The notes under the pieces are model-generated. The model had not been told where the DNA came from. It saw nothing but the letters and a program-made list of their open reading frames with translations, and searched no databases. Of a stretch of DNA of 64,000 bases, positions 11,242 to 22,252 are shown one piece after another (the first letter of the stretch is position 1; each line of letters begins with the position of its first letter). Source of the stretch: Vombatus ursinus (Eukaryota > Chordata > Mammalia > Diprotodontia > Vombatidae). The DNA lies in the NCBI RefSeq assembly GCF_900497805.2, contig NW_020946557.1:5839667-5903666 (forward strand). The letters are read 5' to 3'. The position numbers and the translations under genes are program-made.

Positions 11242-11435
11242 GCTGAGACTCTCTCTCTACCTTACCCATTAAGGATAGCATGATGGGTTTTGTTAAATGC
11301 TGAATCTCAGATATATTTGTAAATGTCCTTCTCCTGATCAACTAATCTAGTAACTATCAAAAAGGGAAATAAAATTGGACTAAATAACTTGTAGATAAAC
11401 ATATGCTCTCTATTTGTAATCATTGTTTCCCTTTC
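11242..11435 (-). repeat. L3/CR1 LINE, antisense (right part)
   Basis: Resumes after the MITE: GGGTTTTGTTAAATGCTG, CTAATCTAGTAACTATCAAA, AAGGGAAATAAAATTGGAC, the antisense of the CR1/L3 reverse-transcriptase region. Together with 10740-11038 it is one insertion. Confidence 0.65.
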
Positions 11436-11450
11436 TAATTGATCACAATA

Positions 11451-11702
11451 TAGTTGTTGCTCGGTCATTTCAATTGTAACTCTTCATGACTCCATTTGGG
11501 GTTTTTTGGCAAAGATACTGGAGAGGTTTGACATTTCCTTCTCTAGTTTATTTTGCAGATGAAGAAAATGAGGCAAAGAGTGTTAAATGACTTGCCCAGG
11601 GTTATACAATTAATAAGTGTCTGAGGCCAGATTTGAACTCATGAAGCTGACGTTTCCTCATTCCAAGTCTGGAGCTCTATCCACTGTGCCACTTAGCCAC
11701 CC
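11451..11702 (-). repeat. MAR1 CORE-SINE, antisense
   Basis: Full-length MAR1 in reverse: GTTGTTGCTCGGTCATTTC at one end, CCACTGTGCCACTTAGCCAC at the other. Flanked by a 15-bp duplication decayed to about 12 matches (11436-11450 and 11703-11717, both ending ACAATA). Confidence 0.85.
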
Positions 11703-11754
11703 TAAATAATTACAATACCATCCTGATAATAATACATTCCAGAATTTTTCCAGT

Positions 11755-11905
11755 TATTGAAGTGAAAGTCATGTGACATAGAGAGAGGGCTGGCCTTGAA
11801 GTCAGGACAACCTCCATGAATATCCTGTCTCTGACTTCTATTTTGCTCTATGACCCCGTCCCAAGTGAATTCATCTCTAACATCCTCAGACAACTAGTCT
11901 AAGAC
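11755..11905 (+). repeat. MIR-like SINE fragment
   Basis: GACATAGAGAGAGGGCTGGC, then CTTGAAGTCAGGACAACC, TCTGACTTC and TCTATGACCCCGTCC. A tRNA-derived SINE head with part of the CORE. Confidence 0.5.
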
Positions 11906-12095
11906 TTACAGGTTTCAGAACAGTTCCTAATCTGAACTATTAGAGGGACTTTCTTCACTGGGAATTCCCTTCACAGATGAAACAATATACACAGAAGAAA
12001 AAAAATTAAATACACCTCACTGGCCTTTATATTGAAAAAAACAAACACTCTCTTTTCAGCTTCTCTAATCTTCTCACTATTCATTAATGAGATTT
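11906..12095. other. Unrecognised sequence
   Basis: No repeat or ORF that I can support. Confidence 0.4.
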
Positions 12096-12099
12096 CAAC

Positions 12100-12280
12100 A
12101 AAATAAAGCCCACACTTCCTTCAAGGGACAACTCAAGACTCATCTTTTCCATGAATCCCTTCCATAGTAAAAACTTTTGAAATCAGTAAAGATCTTGAGG
12201 GAGTACCCTCCCCACTGCTTTTGTGCCTATACCTCTTACTTCCACTTGACTGTCTCCCTACTTGTCCAGTGAGTGACACA
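12100..12280 (+). repeat. L2-like fragment, sense
   Basis: AAGGGACAACTCAAGACTC, CTTTTCCATGAATCCCTTCC and TGTGCCTATACCTCTTACTTC follow the L2 3' order. Short and diverged. Confidence 0.5.
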
Positions 12281-12284
12281 TTAC

Positions 12285-12355
12285 TGCGACATCAATTATT
12301 TAGTTGCTCCCTCCTCTGAGAACTCCAGACTCCAAAATTATCTAGTTTCCCCAGA
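12285..12355 (-). repeat. CR1/L3-like fragment, antisense (left of MAR1)
   Basis: Weak antisense CR1/L3 similarity. It contains the left copy of the MAR1 target site (TAGTTTCCCCAGA, 12343-12355). Confidence 0.4.
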
Positions 12356-12622
12356 GTTGTTGAGTTGTTTTATTTTTTTTCCCAGTTATGTCCGACTCTT
12401 CCTAACTCCATTTGGAATTTTCTTGATAAGGATACTGGAATGGTTTGCCATTTCCTTCTCCAGTTCATTTTACAGATGAAGAACTGAGGCAAAAAAAAAA
12501 TTATTAAATGACTTGCCCAGGGTCGCATAGCTAGTAAGTGTCTGAAGCCAAAATTGAAATCACAAAGAGAAGTCTTCCTAACTCTAGGCCCAGTACACTA
12601 TCCACTGTACTACCTAGCTGTA
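12356..12622 (-). repeat. MAR1 CORE-SINE with exact 13-bp target duplication
   Basis: Full-length antisense MAR1, including TGGTTTGCCATTTCCTTCTC and CCACTGTACTACCTAGCTG. It is bounded by identical 13-mers TAGTTTCCCCAGA at 12343-12355 and 12623-12635, so both edges are fixed to the base. The duplicated site shows where the older CR1/L3 relic was cut. Confidence 0.93.
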
Positions 12623-12740
12623 TAGTTTCCCCAGAACTAAACACAATAATCCCAGTATGATCTGATCAGTCTAGAATATAGTGAAATCATCAGCTCCCTT
12701 TTTCTGGGCACTGGGCTTCTATTAAAGTTTCTAGAGAATA
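12623..12740 (-). repeat. CR1/L3 LINE fragment, antisense (right of MAR1)
   Basis: ATCCCAGTATGATCTGATC, CTAGAATATAGTGAAATC, GGGCACTGGGCTTCTATT match the antisense CR1/L3 tail. Confidence 0.55.
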
Positions 12741-13322
12741 ACATTTAAAAAAAAAAACATAGTTGGGAAATAGAGTAGGAAAGGTAGCTCTTAAAATAAA
12801 CCAGGGGCCCAAACATCTAGTTCCATCCTGCCCCAAAGTTTCCATTTCATTTTGTCACCTTGCCTGAAATTTCAACAAGAGCTACATTGGAGCTAACAAA
12901 TAGCTACTTCCGAAAATGTGAATGTCTCTAAGAGGTACATTAAAGACATTAATCATCATTTTATAGTGTGAGTTAGAACAGCTAGATTGCTGTCCTCCTA
13001 ATACTTAACAGGGAAGCTGAAATGAAGGAACAAGAGTTTTGATTGGGATCTGACTGGCGGCAGAGGAAACCAATATTGGTAACAGGCCTTTAACATTTAC
13101 CAAATGCTTTCCGTATACAGACAGACCAGCCACAGCAGAGAGGGCAGATTCAGAAGCCATGCCATCTCCACTTGGACTGCTCCTTCCCCACCAGAAAATT
13201 GAACTTTGCCCTAGAATCCCCCTGAGCTTTGATAGGCCAGCTTTGACCTCAACTTGCTCAGTCCAGGCTGCCACAGCACTTTCTGGACGTTTCCAGCCAT
13301 GCCACCCCACTGCATACCTTTC
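12741..13322. other. Unrecognised sequence
   Basis: No repeat recognised. Overlapping ORFs on both strands around 13005-13410 have no domain and are probably chance. Confidence 0.4.
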
Positions 13323-13324
13323 CT

Positions 13325-13460
13325 TTATGGATTATCTTTCCCCGTTAGTATATAAGCTCCTTGAAGGCAAGGGCTATCTGGCATGCTCTTATGCCATTCC
13401 CAGCATTTAGCGTAGTGTTTGGTGCATAGTAAGTGCTTAATAAATACTTTATCTATCTTG
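13325..13460 (+). repeat. L2 LINE 3' end, sense
   Basis: Canonical terminal L2 words: TATATAAGCTCCTTGAAGGC, CCAGCATTTAGCGTAGTG, AAGTGCTTAATAAATAC. Confidence 0.85.
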
Positions 13461-13494
13461 CACTGACAGAGTGGGCCCAGTATAGCCTTATTAT

Positions 13495-13640
13495 AATCTA
13501 AAGCTGATTGGCCTATCCCCCATTAGAATGCAAACTCCTTGAGGCAGGGACTGTCTTTTGCTTCTTTTTTTATCTCCAGTGCTTAGCACAGTGCCTGGCA
13601 TGAAGGAGGCACTTAATAAATGTTTATTGATTGATGTTGC
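13495..13640 (+). repeat. L2 LINE 3' end, sense (second copy)
   Basis: CATTAGAATGCAAACTCCTT, GAGGCAGGGACTGTCTTTTG, CAGTGCTTAGCACAGTGCC, AATAAATGTTTATTGATTG. Better preserved than the copy 60 bases upstream. Two separate L2 tails side by side. Confidence 0.9.
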
Positions 13641-14540
13641 CACCAGTTCAATATCTAGTGGCCATTACAGAACTGATTCTTCCTTGAAAAGGCCTGGGAA
13701 GACCGAAAGGAGGCATTGATAGAAGGTGCCTTGCTTTGTGGCAAGAGTACAAAGATGAAAGCTGCAAACGAAGAAGGGGGCAGTCCCTAAGAGGCACCAG
13801 TGAAGAGATTTGGTGGAGTCTCCCTCCTCATGGAGCTACCAAGAGAAGAGGAGTTCCTGGCTAGGGGGTGAGAAAATACTAAGCAATTCTCCTTAATCCT
13901 CAGTAAGGACTTAGTAAGGAAGTGTCAGCATCTGCACTGTCATCCTGAAGTTTCTGACGCTGCTCTACTCATGTTCACCTCCTTATACTGGTAACCGCAA
14001 AGACGTGGTATTACTCGCATTATAGATCTGATAGTTTCAATCCAGGACTCATTTCTTCCAGGAGGTTTCAGAGTGCATTGTTGATTTTGTTTCTGTTATC
14101 TTTGTGTTTTATTTTTTTTTCTTTTCTTCCTTCAATTCTGCCCATACAAGCCTTCTTGAATTCCAGAGGTCAGGGTTGACCAGTAACAGCCTGAATATCA
14201 TTTAAGAGGTGTATGGTCCCGGTCTAGAAGAGAAATTTGTAACTGAGAGATGAGGGGTTGTGGTGGAAACAATATCCTAACCCCACCTCACGAAAGTTAG
14301 GCTAGTTATTCTTTAAAAGGTATTGAAACTGTCCTTGAGATGTGGTTTGCTCAGGGGACAAAAGGTTCAGGCCATTGATATCACTGCATGATTAACTGAA
14401 TATAAAGCAACCACAAGAAACTCTGACCTGCCTGAAAATGGCTGGTGCACCATAATGGGCAACTTGGAAGCAGAGGAGCTTCACTCAGCTCAATCAGCTC
14501 ATGGTGTTCCTGTTGAATGAATGTCCTTTTCCTGCTTTTT
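13641..14540. other. Unrecognised sequence
   Basis: About 0.9 kb without identifiable repeats. Base composition is nearer balanced than most of the window around 13690-14040, and no exon-like signal was found. Confidence 0.4.
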
Positions 14541-14544
14541 TTGT

Positions 14545-14790
14545 TTTGTGTTGTTCAATCTTTCAGTTGTGTCCAATTCTTCGTGACCCCGTGGACCAAC
14601 TGTCCATGTGTTGTTTTTGGGTTTTTTTTGGCAAAGATACTGGAGTGGTTTGCCATTTCCTTCTCCAGTTTTAGGCAGGAGTTAAGTGACTTGCCCAGGA
14701 TCACACAGCTAGTAAGTGTCTCAGGTCAAATTTGAAATCTGATCTTTCTGACTCCAGGCCTAGTGCTCTATCCACTGCACCCCTTTCTCT
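14545..14790 (-). repeat. MAR1 CORE-SINE, antisense
   Basis: GTTGTTCAATCTTTCAGTTG, TACTGGAGTGGTTTGCCATT, TGACTTGCCCAGGATCACAC, GTGCTCTATCCACTGC. The AAATGAGG-type block after the TGG(T/C)TTGCCATT segment is shortened, and extra T-rich sequence lies near 14600-14630. Confidence 0.8.
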
Positions 14791-15295
14791 GCTATGGATG
14801 AACAAATGTCTTTTTGCTAACTGTTAAAATAACCTATAAATATTTCATTTCATTCCAATATCAAACCTAAACTACATGAGGACAAGGTTGAATCAAACCT
14901 AGCCCAGAACACCGTTAGTTTCTCTGGTTTTGTACATTGTTCAAGTTTCCATTCTTGGTTATCTGACTTCAGATAATTAGCACGATACATTTGTAACAAT
15001 TACACTGTGTCTTCAATTGATCTCCCAGAAGTTAACACAATTACATGTGGTTCAAAACAAAATGTCAGTTCTCTAAGTTTCAGTTCCTCCCAGTGTGTGA
15101 GGCACACCTTCACTGAAACAATAATATTCCATTTTTGTCCTCTTCCACATCCTTTGTATGAATGAACAAATGAACAAAAAAAAAATGTTGTTTCAAAGCC
15201 CATCTGGAACTCACTTTTTATCAGTTTGATATTTAGAGCTCTCAATTAACAAAACTTCTTTCTTATAAGCATTATCCACTACTGAGGAAGGAAGT
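14791..15295. other. Unrecognised sequence
   Basis: No repeat that I recognise. A minus-strand ORF at 15000-15245 has no recognisable domain. Confidence 0.4.
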
Positions 15296-15296
15296 A

Positions 15297-15450
15297 ATAT
15301 AGCAGCTAACATTTATATCACCCATTAAAGTTTTATTAAGTATTTTCTACATATTATATAATTCAATTATCATAATAATCTTATGGACTAGTTAGAGCAC
15401 ATTTAGAGATGAGTAAACTAAGACTCAGAAAGGCAAATCTGTAAACAGGA
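15297..15450 (-). repeat. MIR SINE, antisense
   Basis: AGCAGCTAACATTTATATC, CATAATAATCTTATGGAC, GAGATGAGTAAACTAAGAC follow the MIR antisense order (AACATTTAT, CTTATGA, GATGAGGAAACTGAG). Confidence 0.6.
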
Positions 15451-15995
15451 CAAAATCACTGGGACTTTGCTCATAGCCACCAATGTGAGGTAGGTCAATG
15501 TTCTTTCCTCTGGCTCACTATTTCTTATAATTCATAGTTCTCTTCTGGACTGTACCACTGCAACTGCCTCATTCCTTGCCCAGCCCCAAGGAGCAATACC
15601 CATTGTACTGTCACCATGATATCCTCACTTCCTACTCTCACCCTCCTCCTACTTGGTGAGGTATAGATTTGGGAACAATCAACTATTGCCTGGGGGACAG
15701 ACCTCTCCCTCTCTCTTTGGAATCCCATCACAGTCTTTCTGCCCTACCCTAACTAAATTTTCCACAACCCAAGCTTCTTGTATCAATTTGCCTTTTTGTA
15801 CACATTTGAATGCAAATGCAAATTATGAATAATATAAGACAAATGTTGCTCATAGCTAAGAGAAATGCAAGAGCATTGAGTGAGATCAATTAGGTTCAAA
15901 TTTCATTTTAAGTCCATCCCATAAAAAGTATTGTTTGAAATATAAGCATTGATTTTTGGGAAATCAACTTAAGACAGCTCCAATAGATCCTATCA
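15451..15995. other. Unrecognised sequence
   Basis: Nothing recognised. A slightly more GC-rich patch at 15530-15740 carries a minus-strand ORF (15525-15731) with no domain. Confidence 0.4.
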
Positions 15996-15999
15996 AATT

Positions 16000-16175
16000 A
16001 TAGAATTAGTCCTATTCTTGTGATTTAGAGGAAGAAGAAACATTAGAGATGATATAATCTCTTCATTTGACAAATGAGAAAATTGAGGCTCAAGGTCACT
16101 TAGTATTGAACTTCGGGTTTAAACCTAGGTCTCCTGACTTTAAATTGTATACTCTCTCCACACTGATCATTTCAT
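16000..16175 (-). repeat. THER1/MIR-type SINE, antisense
   Basis: GAAACATTAGAGATGATATA, TTTGACAAATGAGAAAATTG, AGGCTCAAGGTCACTTAG, CTAGGTCTCCTGACTTTAAA. Confidence 0.65.
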
Positions 16176-17280
16176 CTTCAGCCCTCCCTTCAATGCCTAA
16201 CATGTACTATAACCATTCAAAATGGAATATATCTGAGAGTTGAAGGGGGTCTGTGCCCATTAAATTCTTTTCGTGCACCAAGATTACCATTCAGGGTATC
16301 ATTTATAGCCATCACCATGGTAGTTTGGGGACATTCCAACCCCTACTTACACTAATTTCCAATATCCTGGGACGTAGTCCAATGTTAAAAATGTATTGTT
16401 TTCTGAAAGTACCTCTTAATATGTCATCAGAAGAATAATCCTCTCTAAAAGAATAATTATCCAGCCTGAAAGCACTGAGTAGAAGCTCAATTCCAAACAA
16501 TAAAACAAATTTAACGCCCTGAAGCACAAAAGTTGTACTCCCTTGGAATAAAAAACGGGTCTGTTGGATCAGAATCCAGTGGCTAGCCTTTTTCATTTGA
16601 CCTATTGACTGATCAGATTTGAAATCCAGCTGAGAGACATAATATTGAATTTAATATCACAATGGACTTAATTTTCTCTTTTGAGCACAGGAGGATAGTA
16701 ATATGCGTGCCCTTTTGACGTCTTGTGAGGAGCCAAATAGGTTGAACTTCAAGGTTTTCATCTTTGAAAAAGGTTGGAAGGACTTTCTCAGCTAGCTAAT
16801 AACCAAAATCAAAATCCTTTTGATTCTGTGGGCGTGTATTTATCTGAAATCTGTAGGAAGAACTTCTGGTCTCTTATACCTACTGATGGTGCAAGGAGAC
16901 AGTTGGGCAGGGTCATGGAAAGGACTGGGGCATGAATTTTAGCTCTTTCTTTTTTATCCAGGAAGGTAAATAATCAGGAGGAATCACTTCTTTCTCATGC
17001 TGCTGGTAGTACAGAATGAGGAGGGGCCTTCTTGAGTATAGTAAGCACTGAGAAGCCTTTGAACTTGTCTCCCTCCCATTCTTCTCTCACAGTTTGAATC
17101 TATAGAATTGTTTCCTTAAGTTCATAGAACCTAAAGAGATAAAAAAAGAAATCCCTCAGAGCACATCTACTATAACCTCTTTACTTTCTAAATGAGAAGA
17201 CAAAGCCTCAGAAAAGGGCTTGGGCAGTTGGATTTGGCTTTTAGATTTAAAAACTCAGGGCCCACATACTGGAGATGGAG
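16176..17280. other. Mostly unrecognised; THER1-like patch near 17125-17215
   Basis: About 1.1 kb. A THER1-like fragment at 17125-17215 (CCCTCAGAGCACATCTACTA, then AATGAGAAGACAAAGCC). Otherwise no repeat or exon recognised. Confidence 0.4.
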
Positions 17281-17311
17281 GGATAGAATTGCAAACAATT
17301 CCCATGCTTTG

Positions 17312-17385
17312 ACTGAAAGAGAGAGAGAGACAGAGACAGGGAGAGACAGAGAGAGATAGAGAGAGCCAGAGACAAAGAGCACATG
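17312..17385. repeat. Imperfect (GA)n tract
   Basis: GAGAGAGA interspersed with CAGAGACAGG and GATAGAGAGAGCC. Purine strand is plus. The minus-strand ORFs across it (repeated Leu-Ser) are artefacts. Confidence 0.85.
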
Positions 17386-17397
17386 CTTATAGACTCC

Positions 17398-17568
17398 CAG
17401 GGTGGGGAAACCTGTGGACTCGAGGACCTTTGACTGAATCCAAACTTCACAAAACAAATCCCTGTAATAAAAGGATGTGTTCTGTAAAACTTGGACTCAG
17501 TCAAAAGGCCACACTCAAGGAACTAGAAGGCCACATGTGGCCTCCAGGCCACAGGTTCCCCACCTCTG
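17398..17568. mobile_element. Palindromic hAT MITE, copy 2
   Basis: Starts CAGGGTGGGGAAACCTG and ends CAGGTTCCCCACCTCTG. Arms contain CTTTGACTGAATCCAAAC and TTGGACTCAGTCAAAAGGCC. The left arm lacks the GGCCACATGTGGCC block that the right arm keeps, so part of it is lost. The flanking octamers do not match. Confidence 0.8.
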
Positions 17569-17965
17569 ATTAGTCTCACACCTATATATCACGAATATTC
17601 TCTTTAAGATGAGAATAAGGAGATAATAGAGACATGGTCATCTCACATTATAGTACTTGTAACAGAGATTTAAAAAAACAAACCTCTAAAGATGATTACA
17701 ACTTTGTGCATTTAAAAAAAAATCTGTTGCAGAGGACAAGAAGGTAGAAAAATTCTATGAAGAACTAGATAAGACCCTCACATTAAATCAACATTTGTAT
17801 TAATAATCAGGAGTAAAAAACAAATATTTACATATTACTCCACATATACACTCCTTGAGAGGTCTTTTATAATAAAGTAAAACAATTAAACAAAATTTAC
17901 AATACAGGATCCTTATCTGAAAGTGCATAAAATTTTCCACATTGATAGTACTGTAGCACTCTCAA
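17569..17965. other. Unrecognised AT-rich sequence
   Basis: No repeat recognised. Some may belong to the L1 3' UTR that follows. Confidence 0.35.
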
Positions 17966-18109
17966 ATCTTTCTATTAAAAAAACAATTAACAAAGATCTA
18001 TTTTATCTCTCTCCCAACCTCCCCAAATAATTTAAAAGAGAATTACAAGAAGAAGAAATATCCTGTAATAAATATATATACTAAAGTAAAACAAATCCCT
18101 TTCTCTCTA

Positions 18110-18241
18110 TATTATATTTAATATTATATAATATATGTGTATACATGCATGTGTATTATATACACATATATACATACATGTACATGTATTCAAATGAGAA
18201 TGTGTGTGTATATTGGGTCTGTGTGTGTGTGTGTGTGTGTA
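18110..18241. repeat. AT/TG microsatellite, ending in (TG)11
   Basis: Compound TA/CATA/TGTA tract ending in a pure (TG)n of about 11 units at 18220-18241, inside the antisense L1 3' UTR. Confidence 0.9.
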
Positions 18242-18719
18242 TAAATTCTCATTTTTCACCCTATATCACCTCTCTGTCAAGATGCAGATAGTTGTTTCAT
18301 CATCAATTCCTCAGAATCATAGATGATAATTATATTAATTATTGTTTTTACAGCTTTCAAAGGTGTATTTACATTGTTATATAAATTGTTTTTCTGGTTC
18401 AACTCATTTCATTCTTCATAAATTTGTAGAAGTATTCAAAACTGTTTTTATAACACTGATATTATAGTAGAGACTATTCTTCACATTCTATTGACTTCAC
18501 TCTACATCCCAGCATATGTCTTTCCATGTCTCTTTAAAATCAGCTATTTCCTCATTTATCATATGACAATATTATTCCATCACACTGATAAACTACAGCT
18601 TATTCAACCACTTGCCAATTGATGGACATCCTTTTAGGTTCCAGATTTTTGCCATCACAGAAAGAGTTGTACACATAGAACCTTTTCCTCTTTCTTTGAT
18701 TGCTTTAAAGTAGGCCTAC

Positions 18720-18805
18720 CAGTGATATATGCATATACATGAATACTTATATATACACATATAGATATATACAAACATATGTGTGTGTTGTGTGTGTATA
18801 TGTAA
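18720..18805. repeat. (TA/CATA/TG)n imperfect microsatellite
   Basis: ATATACACATATAGATATAT followed by TGTGTGTTGTGTGTGTA, within the antisense L1. Interrupted, so probably old. Confidence 0.75.
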
Positions 18806-19920
18806 TTGGGTCAAAAGAAGCATTGTTTAGTAATTTTTGTATATAATTACAAATTACTTTTCAAAATAGTTATATTCATTCACATGAAATGAAACATTTT
18901 CCCAGTTATTTCCCTTTTAATTTTAACTTTAATAGAATTGTTTATTCAAAAGCATTTTTAATTTTACATGGTCAAAATTATACATTTTATTTTCTGTGGT
19001 CTTTTCTATTCCTTGTCTGATGATGAACTTTTCTCCTGTCCATATATATGATAGTTATTTTTCTCTTGGTTTCTTTAATTTATTTATGAGGAAACCTTTT
19101 ACATTTTGGTCACATACATATTTGGAACTTATATTTCTGTAAGGGGTGAGGTGTTGATCTAAATCTAGATTCCTCTATACTGCTGTCCAATTTTCCAGCA
19201 GTTTTTATCAAATAGTGAGTCATTATTCTGATATCTGGGGTGTTTATGTTTATTGAATACTGGGGTATTAGATAACATTTGCTTCTATATGTTTTGTAGC
19301 TAATCTGTTCCACTGATCTATCTTTTAGTCAGTAACAATCAGTTTTGAAAATTAGTAAATTGTAGCATAGTTTGATATCTGGCTTCCTTTGTTCCCACCT
19401 CTTTTCTTTATTTCCCTTGAGATTCCTGATCTTTTTTTTTTCCACATGAATTTCATTATTTTTTCCTGTTCCTGTTTTCTTCCTGTAATCCTTTGACAGT
19501 ATGATTTTTATGGCATTAAATAAGTAAGTTAATTTAGAGAGTACTGTAATTTTGTTATATTTACTCATCTTACACATGAGCAATTAATATTTTTCTAATT
19601 ATTTTTGTCTGTCTTTATTTCTATAAAAAATAGTTTGTAGTTGTATTTATATAGTAGTTCTTTTGTGTATTTTGGTAGGTAGACTCCCAAGTATTTTATA
19701 CACTTCATAGTTATTTAAAATGGAATTTCTGTTTCTAGCTCTTCCTGTTGGGTTTTATAGATATTATATAGAAATGCTCATAATCTATATGGATTCATTT
19801 CATAACCTTCAAGTTTGTTGAAGTTATTGTTTCAATTTACTTTCAACTGACTCTTTAGGATTCTTTAAGTACACAATTTTGTCATCTACAAAGAGTGATC
19901 ATTTTTTTTCCTTTGTTTAT

Positions 19921-20335
19921 GTTCCTTTAAGTCCCATACCTTAAATTCATACCACTTCACTTAATATCATTACCAAGTATAGAGGTATGGCAGCCAAGGG
20001 CAGTCAGTTTCAGAGTACAAACTTGTTTGTAAAATGGCAAAAGATTATGGACTTAAAAAAGAAACAGTGGAGGAAAAATGAAATATATATATGAAGCTTC
20101 ATGAAAGATTCAACTAAGTAAAATCATCTTAATAGCATTTAAGCATGAAACTGAAAGAGCTAAAACAGATGAAAATTTTGAAAGATCTACAAAAATATTT
20201 ATAACTCTTAAAATTATATCTATAGTGGAAAAGGCCAACAACATAGTCCCAGATGAGGAAGGAGAAATTATACCAAAGCAAAGAAAGGTGGGAAGCACGG
20301 CTAGACTAAACAAACAAACAACCAAAAAAAAAAAA
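19921..20335. other. Unassigned, purine-rich sequence
   Basis: Contains an open frame rich in Lys, Glu and Thr around 20130-20320. It may be a LINE remnant, but I cannot name it. Confidence 0.35.
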
Positions 20336-20437
20336 ACCTGTGTGTGCGTGTGCATGTGTATACATATACATATATATATACATACACATACACTTACACA
20401 TATACATATACATACACATATACATATACACACACAT
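20336..20437. repeat. Compound TG/CATA microsatellite
   Basis: GTGTGCGTGTGCATGTGTAT, then repeated ATACATATACA/CACA units. It carries the MAR1 insertion site, and related CATATA text resumes at about 20676. Confidence 0.9.
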
Positions 20438-20438
20438 A

Positions 20439-20672
20439 TAGGCAGCTAGATGGTACAATGGATAGAGCACTAGGTCTGGAGTCAGGAAGACCTGAGTTCA
20501 AATCCAGCCTCAGATACTGACTAGCTGTATGATCCTGGACAAGTTACTCAACCCTGTTTGCCTCAGTTTCCTCATCTATAAAGTGAGCTAGAAAAGAAAA
20601 TGGCAAACCACTCCAGTATCTTTACCAAGAAAACCCTAAATGGGGTCATAAAGAGCCTGAAATGACTGGACA
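20439..20672 (+). repeat. MAR1 CORE-SINE inside a microsatellite
   Basis: GGCAGCTAGATGGTACAATG, GGAGTCAGGAAGACCTGAG, GCTGTATGATCCTGGAC, TGGCAAACCACTCCAGTATC, ending CTGGACAACAA. Well preserved. CATATA repeats lie on both sides, consistent with insertion into the tract. Confidence 0.9.
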
Positions 20673-20735
20673 ACAATGCATACATATACACATATCATAT
20701 AGATGGATAGATATAGATATACATGTATATTATGC
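20673..20735. repeat. CATATA/GATA microsatellite, right of MAR1
   Basis: ATACATATACACATATC, then AGATGGATAGATATAGAT. Continuation of the tract at 20336-20437. Confidence 0.8.
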
Positions 20736-21990
20736 ATAATGTAAATGATGAATTTTGAAAGTTGAGGGATCTCTTATCAAGGCATCTGAAAGATAGCTTG
20801 GGGGAAAATATCTTGAGCTTTATTGTTACCCAAAATGTTATCAGATAAACAGCAATAACTACTTTTTCATATCTCTACAAAACTTTTATGAGAAAAAAAT
20901 CAGCATAAAAATCCAAAGCATCTAAAATGAAGGTAAGCAGAAACAAGAAGGTATTTGCAAATTATATTCTAAAATATAAAATGTTGTCATACAGCTGAAA
21001 GGTATAAAGTGTATGAGATACTACTATCCTTAATATTATATGTTGAATATTTTTTTTAAATTTATTTAGCAAAGAAATACTCTGCTTTAAAGACTCTTAT
21101 CTAACAAGTATCTCTCATGTAAATGTCAGAATCATACAAGAATCCTTCAGAAATATGATTGATTTTTGTTTAATGATCTTTTGATTATTATCCCCCCCCA
21201 AAAAAAAACCCTAAAACAGGAACACATACATTCATTAAAGGTGCTTATCATGGCCAAAAAGGATGTCCAATTCAGAATCAAAATGAAAGAAAAAAAGGAT
21301 GTCTCTAGAGTATTCTAGATTTTCCTATGGGTGGTTTACATCAATAACTCAAAAAAGTTTGGCTTTGACTGTCAATACTGGGAAAAAACTAGTGTATTAA
21401 GAATGCCGATTGTCACAACTCATATTTATCTCTGAGTTTTTCCATCAGCACATATATCTTGGACAATCAATGCTGAAGTACAATGAGAATTGAATCAGAC
21501 AATATCAGTTCAGACTGCTTTTGGGAAATTGTGCATTACTTTTGATAACTCCAAGATTTCCCTGAAATGATCACTCATCTTCTAAAAACAAATCTTCTTT
21601 TGGTGCAGTTATATGACTATAAGTTATGTGATAACATAAGCTCTAAAGAAAAGTTTCTGGTCACTAAAGTACAGTGGGAAAGTACATGGCAGACATATGC
21701 GAGAAGCTATGAAATATGACCAACCAAAATTGATTCAAGAGAAGTGGCACAACACGTATTAGGACTGATATGTCCAGAAAATTTGTCCAGATATGTGGTG
21801 ACAACAGGGTATAACTAATCAGCAGCCCATTTGCTCTACTTTTTCCTAATCAATTTTAAGAAATCTAAATAAAGGCTTCTATTACACTGAGGAGATTCAC
21901 TGAGGAAGATTTATAGAAGCATGTGGCTCTCTTGGGGGGAAATATATACTTTAAAGTTTAATCTTCATCATAAATATTTTCTTCATCACT
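20736..21990. other. Unrecognised sequence
   Basis: About 1.25 kb without a repeat that I can name. Homopolymer C8/A9 at about 21193-21209. No usable ORF. Possibly an old autonomous transposon or LINE body, but no motif supports it. Confidence 0.35.
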
Positions 21991-22001
21991 TTCTTAAGTC
22001 T

Positions 22002-22252
22002 TTTTTGTTTTTGTTGGTCAGTCATTTCAGTTGTGTCCAACTTATCATGACCCCATTTGGAGTTTTCTTGGCAAAGATACTGGAGTAGTTTGCCATTTCC
22101 TTCTCCAGATGATTTTACAGATGACACAACTGAGGCAAACAGGGTTGAGTGACTTGCCCAGGGTTACACAGCTAGTGTCTGATGCTTAATTTGAACCCAG
22201 GTCTTCCTGACTCCAAGCCCAGTGTTAGATTCATTGTGCCACCTACCTGCTC
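22002..22252 (-). repeat. MAR1 CORE-SINE, antisense
   Basis: GTTGGTCAGTCATTTCAGTTG, GCAAAGATACTGGAGTAG, TTGCCCAGGGTTACACAGC, TTGTGCCACCTACCTGC. Flanks TTCTTAAGTCT (21991-22001) and CTTTTAAGTCT (22254-22264) form a near-perfect duplication. Confidence 0.9.

Larger units (their letters stand above)
17970..19920 (-). repeat. L1 LINE 3' portion, antisense
   Basis: About 1.9 kb of decayed marsupial L1 read backwards: 3' UTR (17970-18260), then the C-terminal part of ORF2. Landmarks are TTGCCAATTGATGGACATCC (about 18613), CCAATTTTCCAGCAG (about 19187), TCTGTTCCACTGATCTATC (about 19305), and ATTGTAGCATAGTTTGATATC (about 19359). It contains several AT and TG tracts. The minus-strand ORFs at 19110-19313 and 19329-19583 are decayed ORF2. 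Confidence 0.7.

Noticed and set aside
20736-21990. A possible autonomous transposon body
   Set aside because: Short interrupted frames with no conserved transposase or RT motif.
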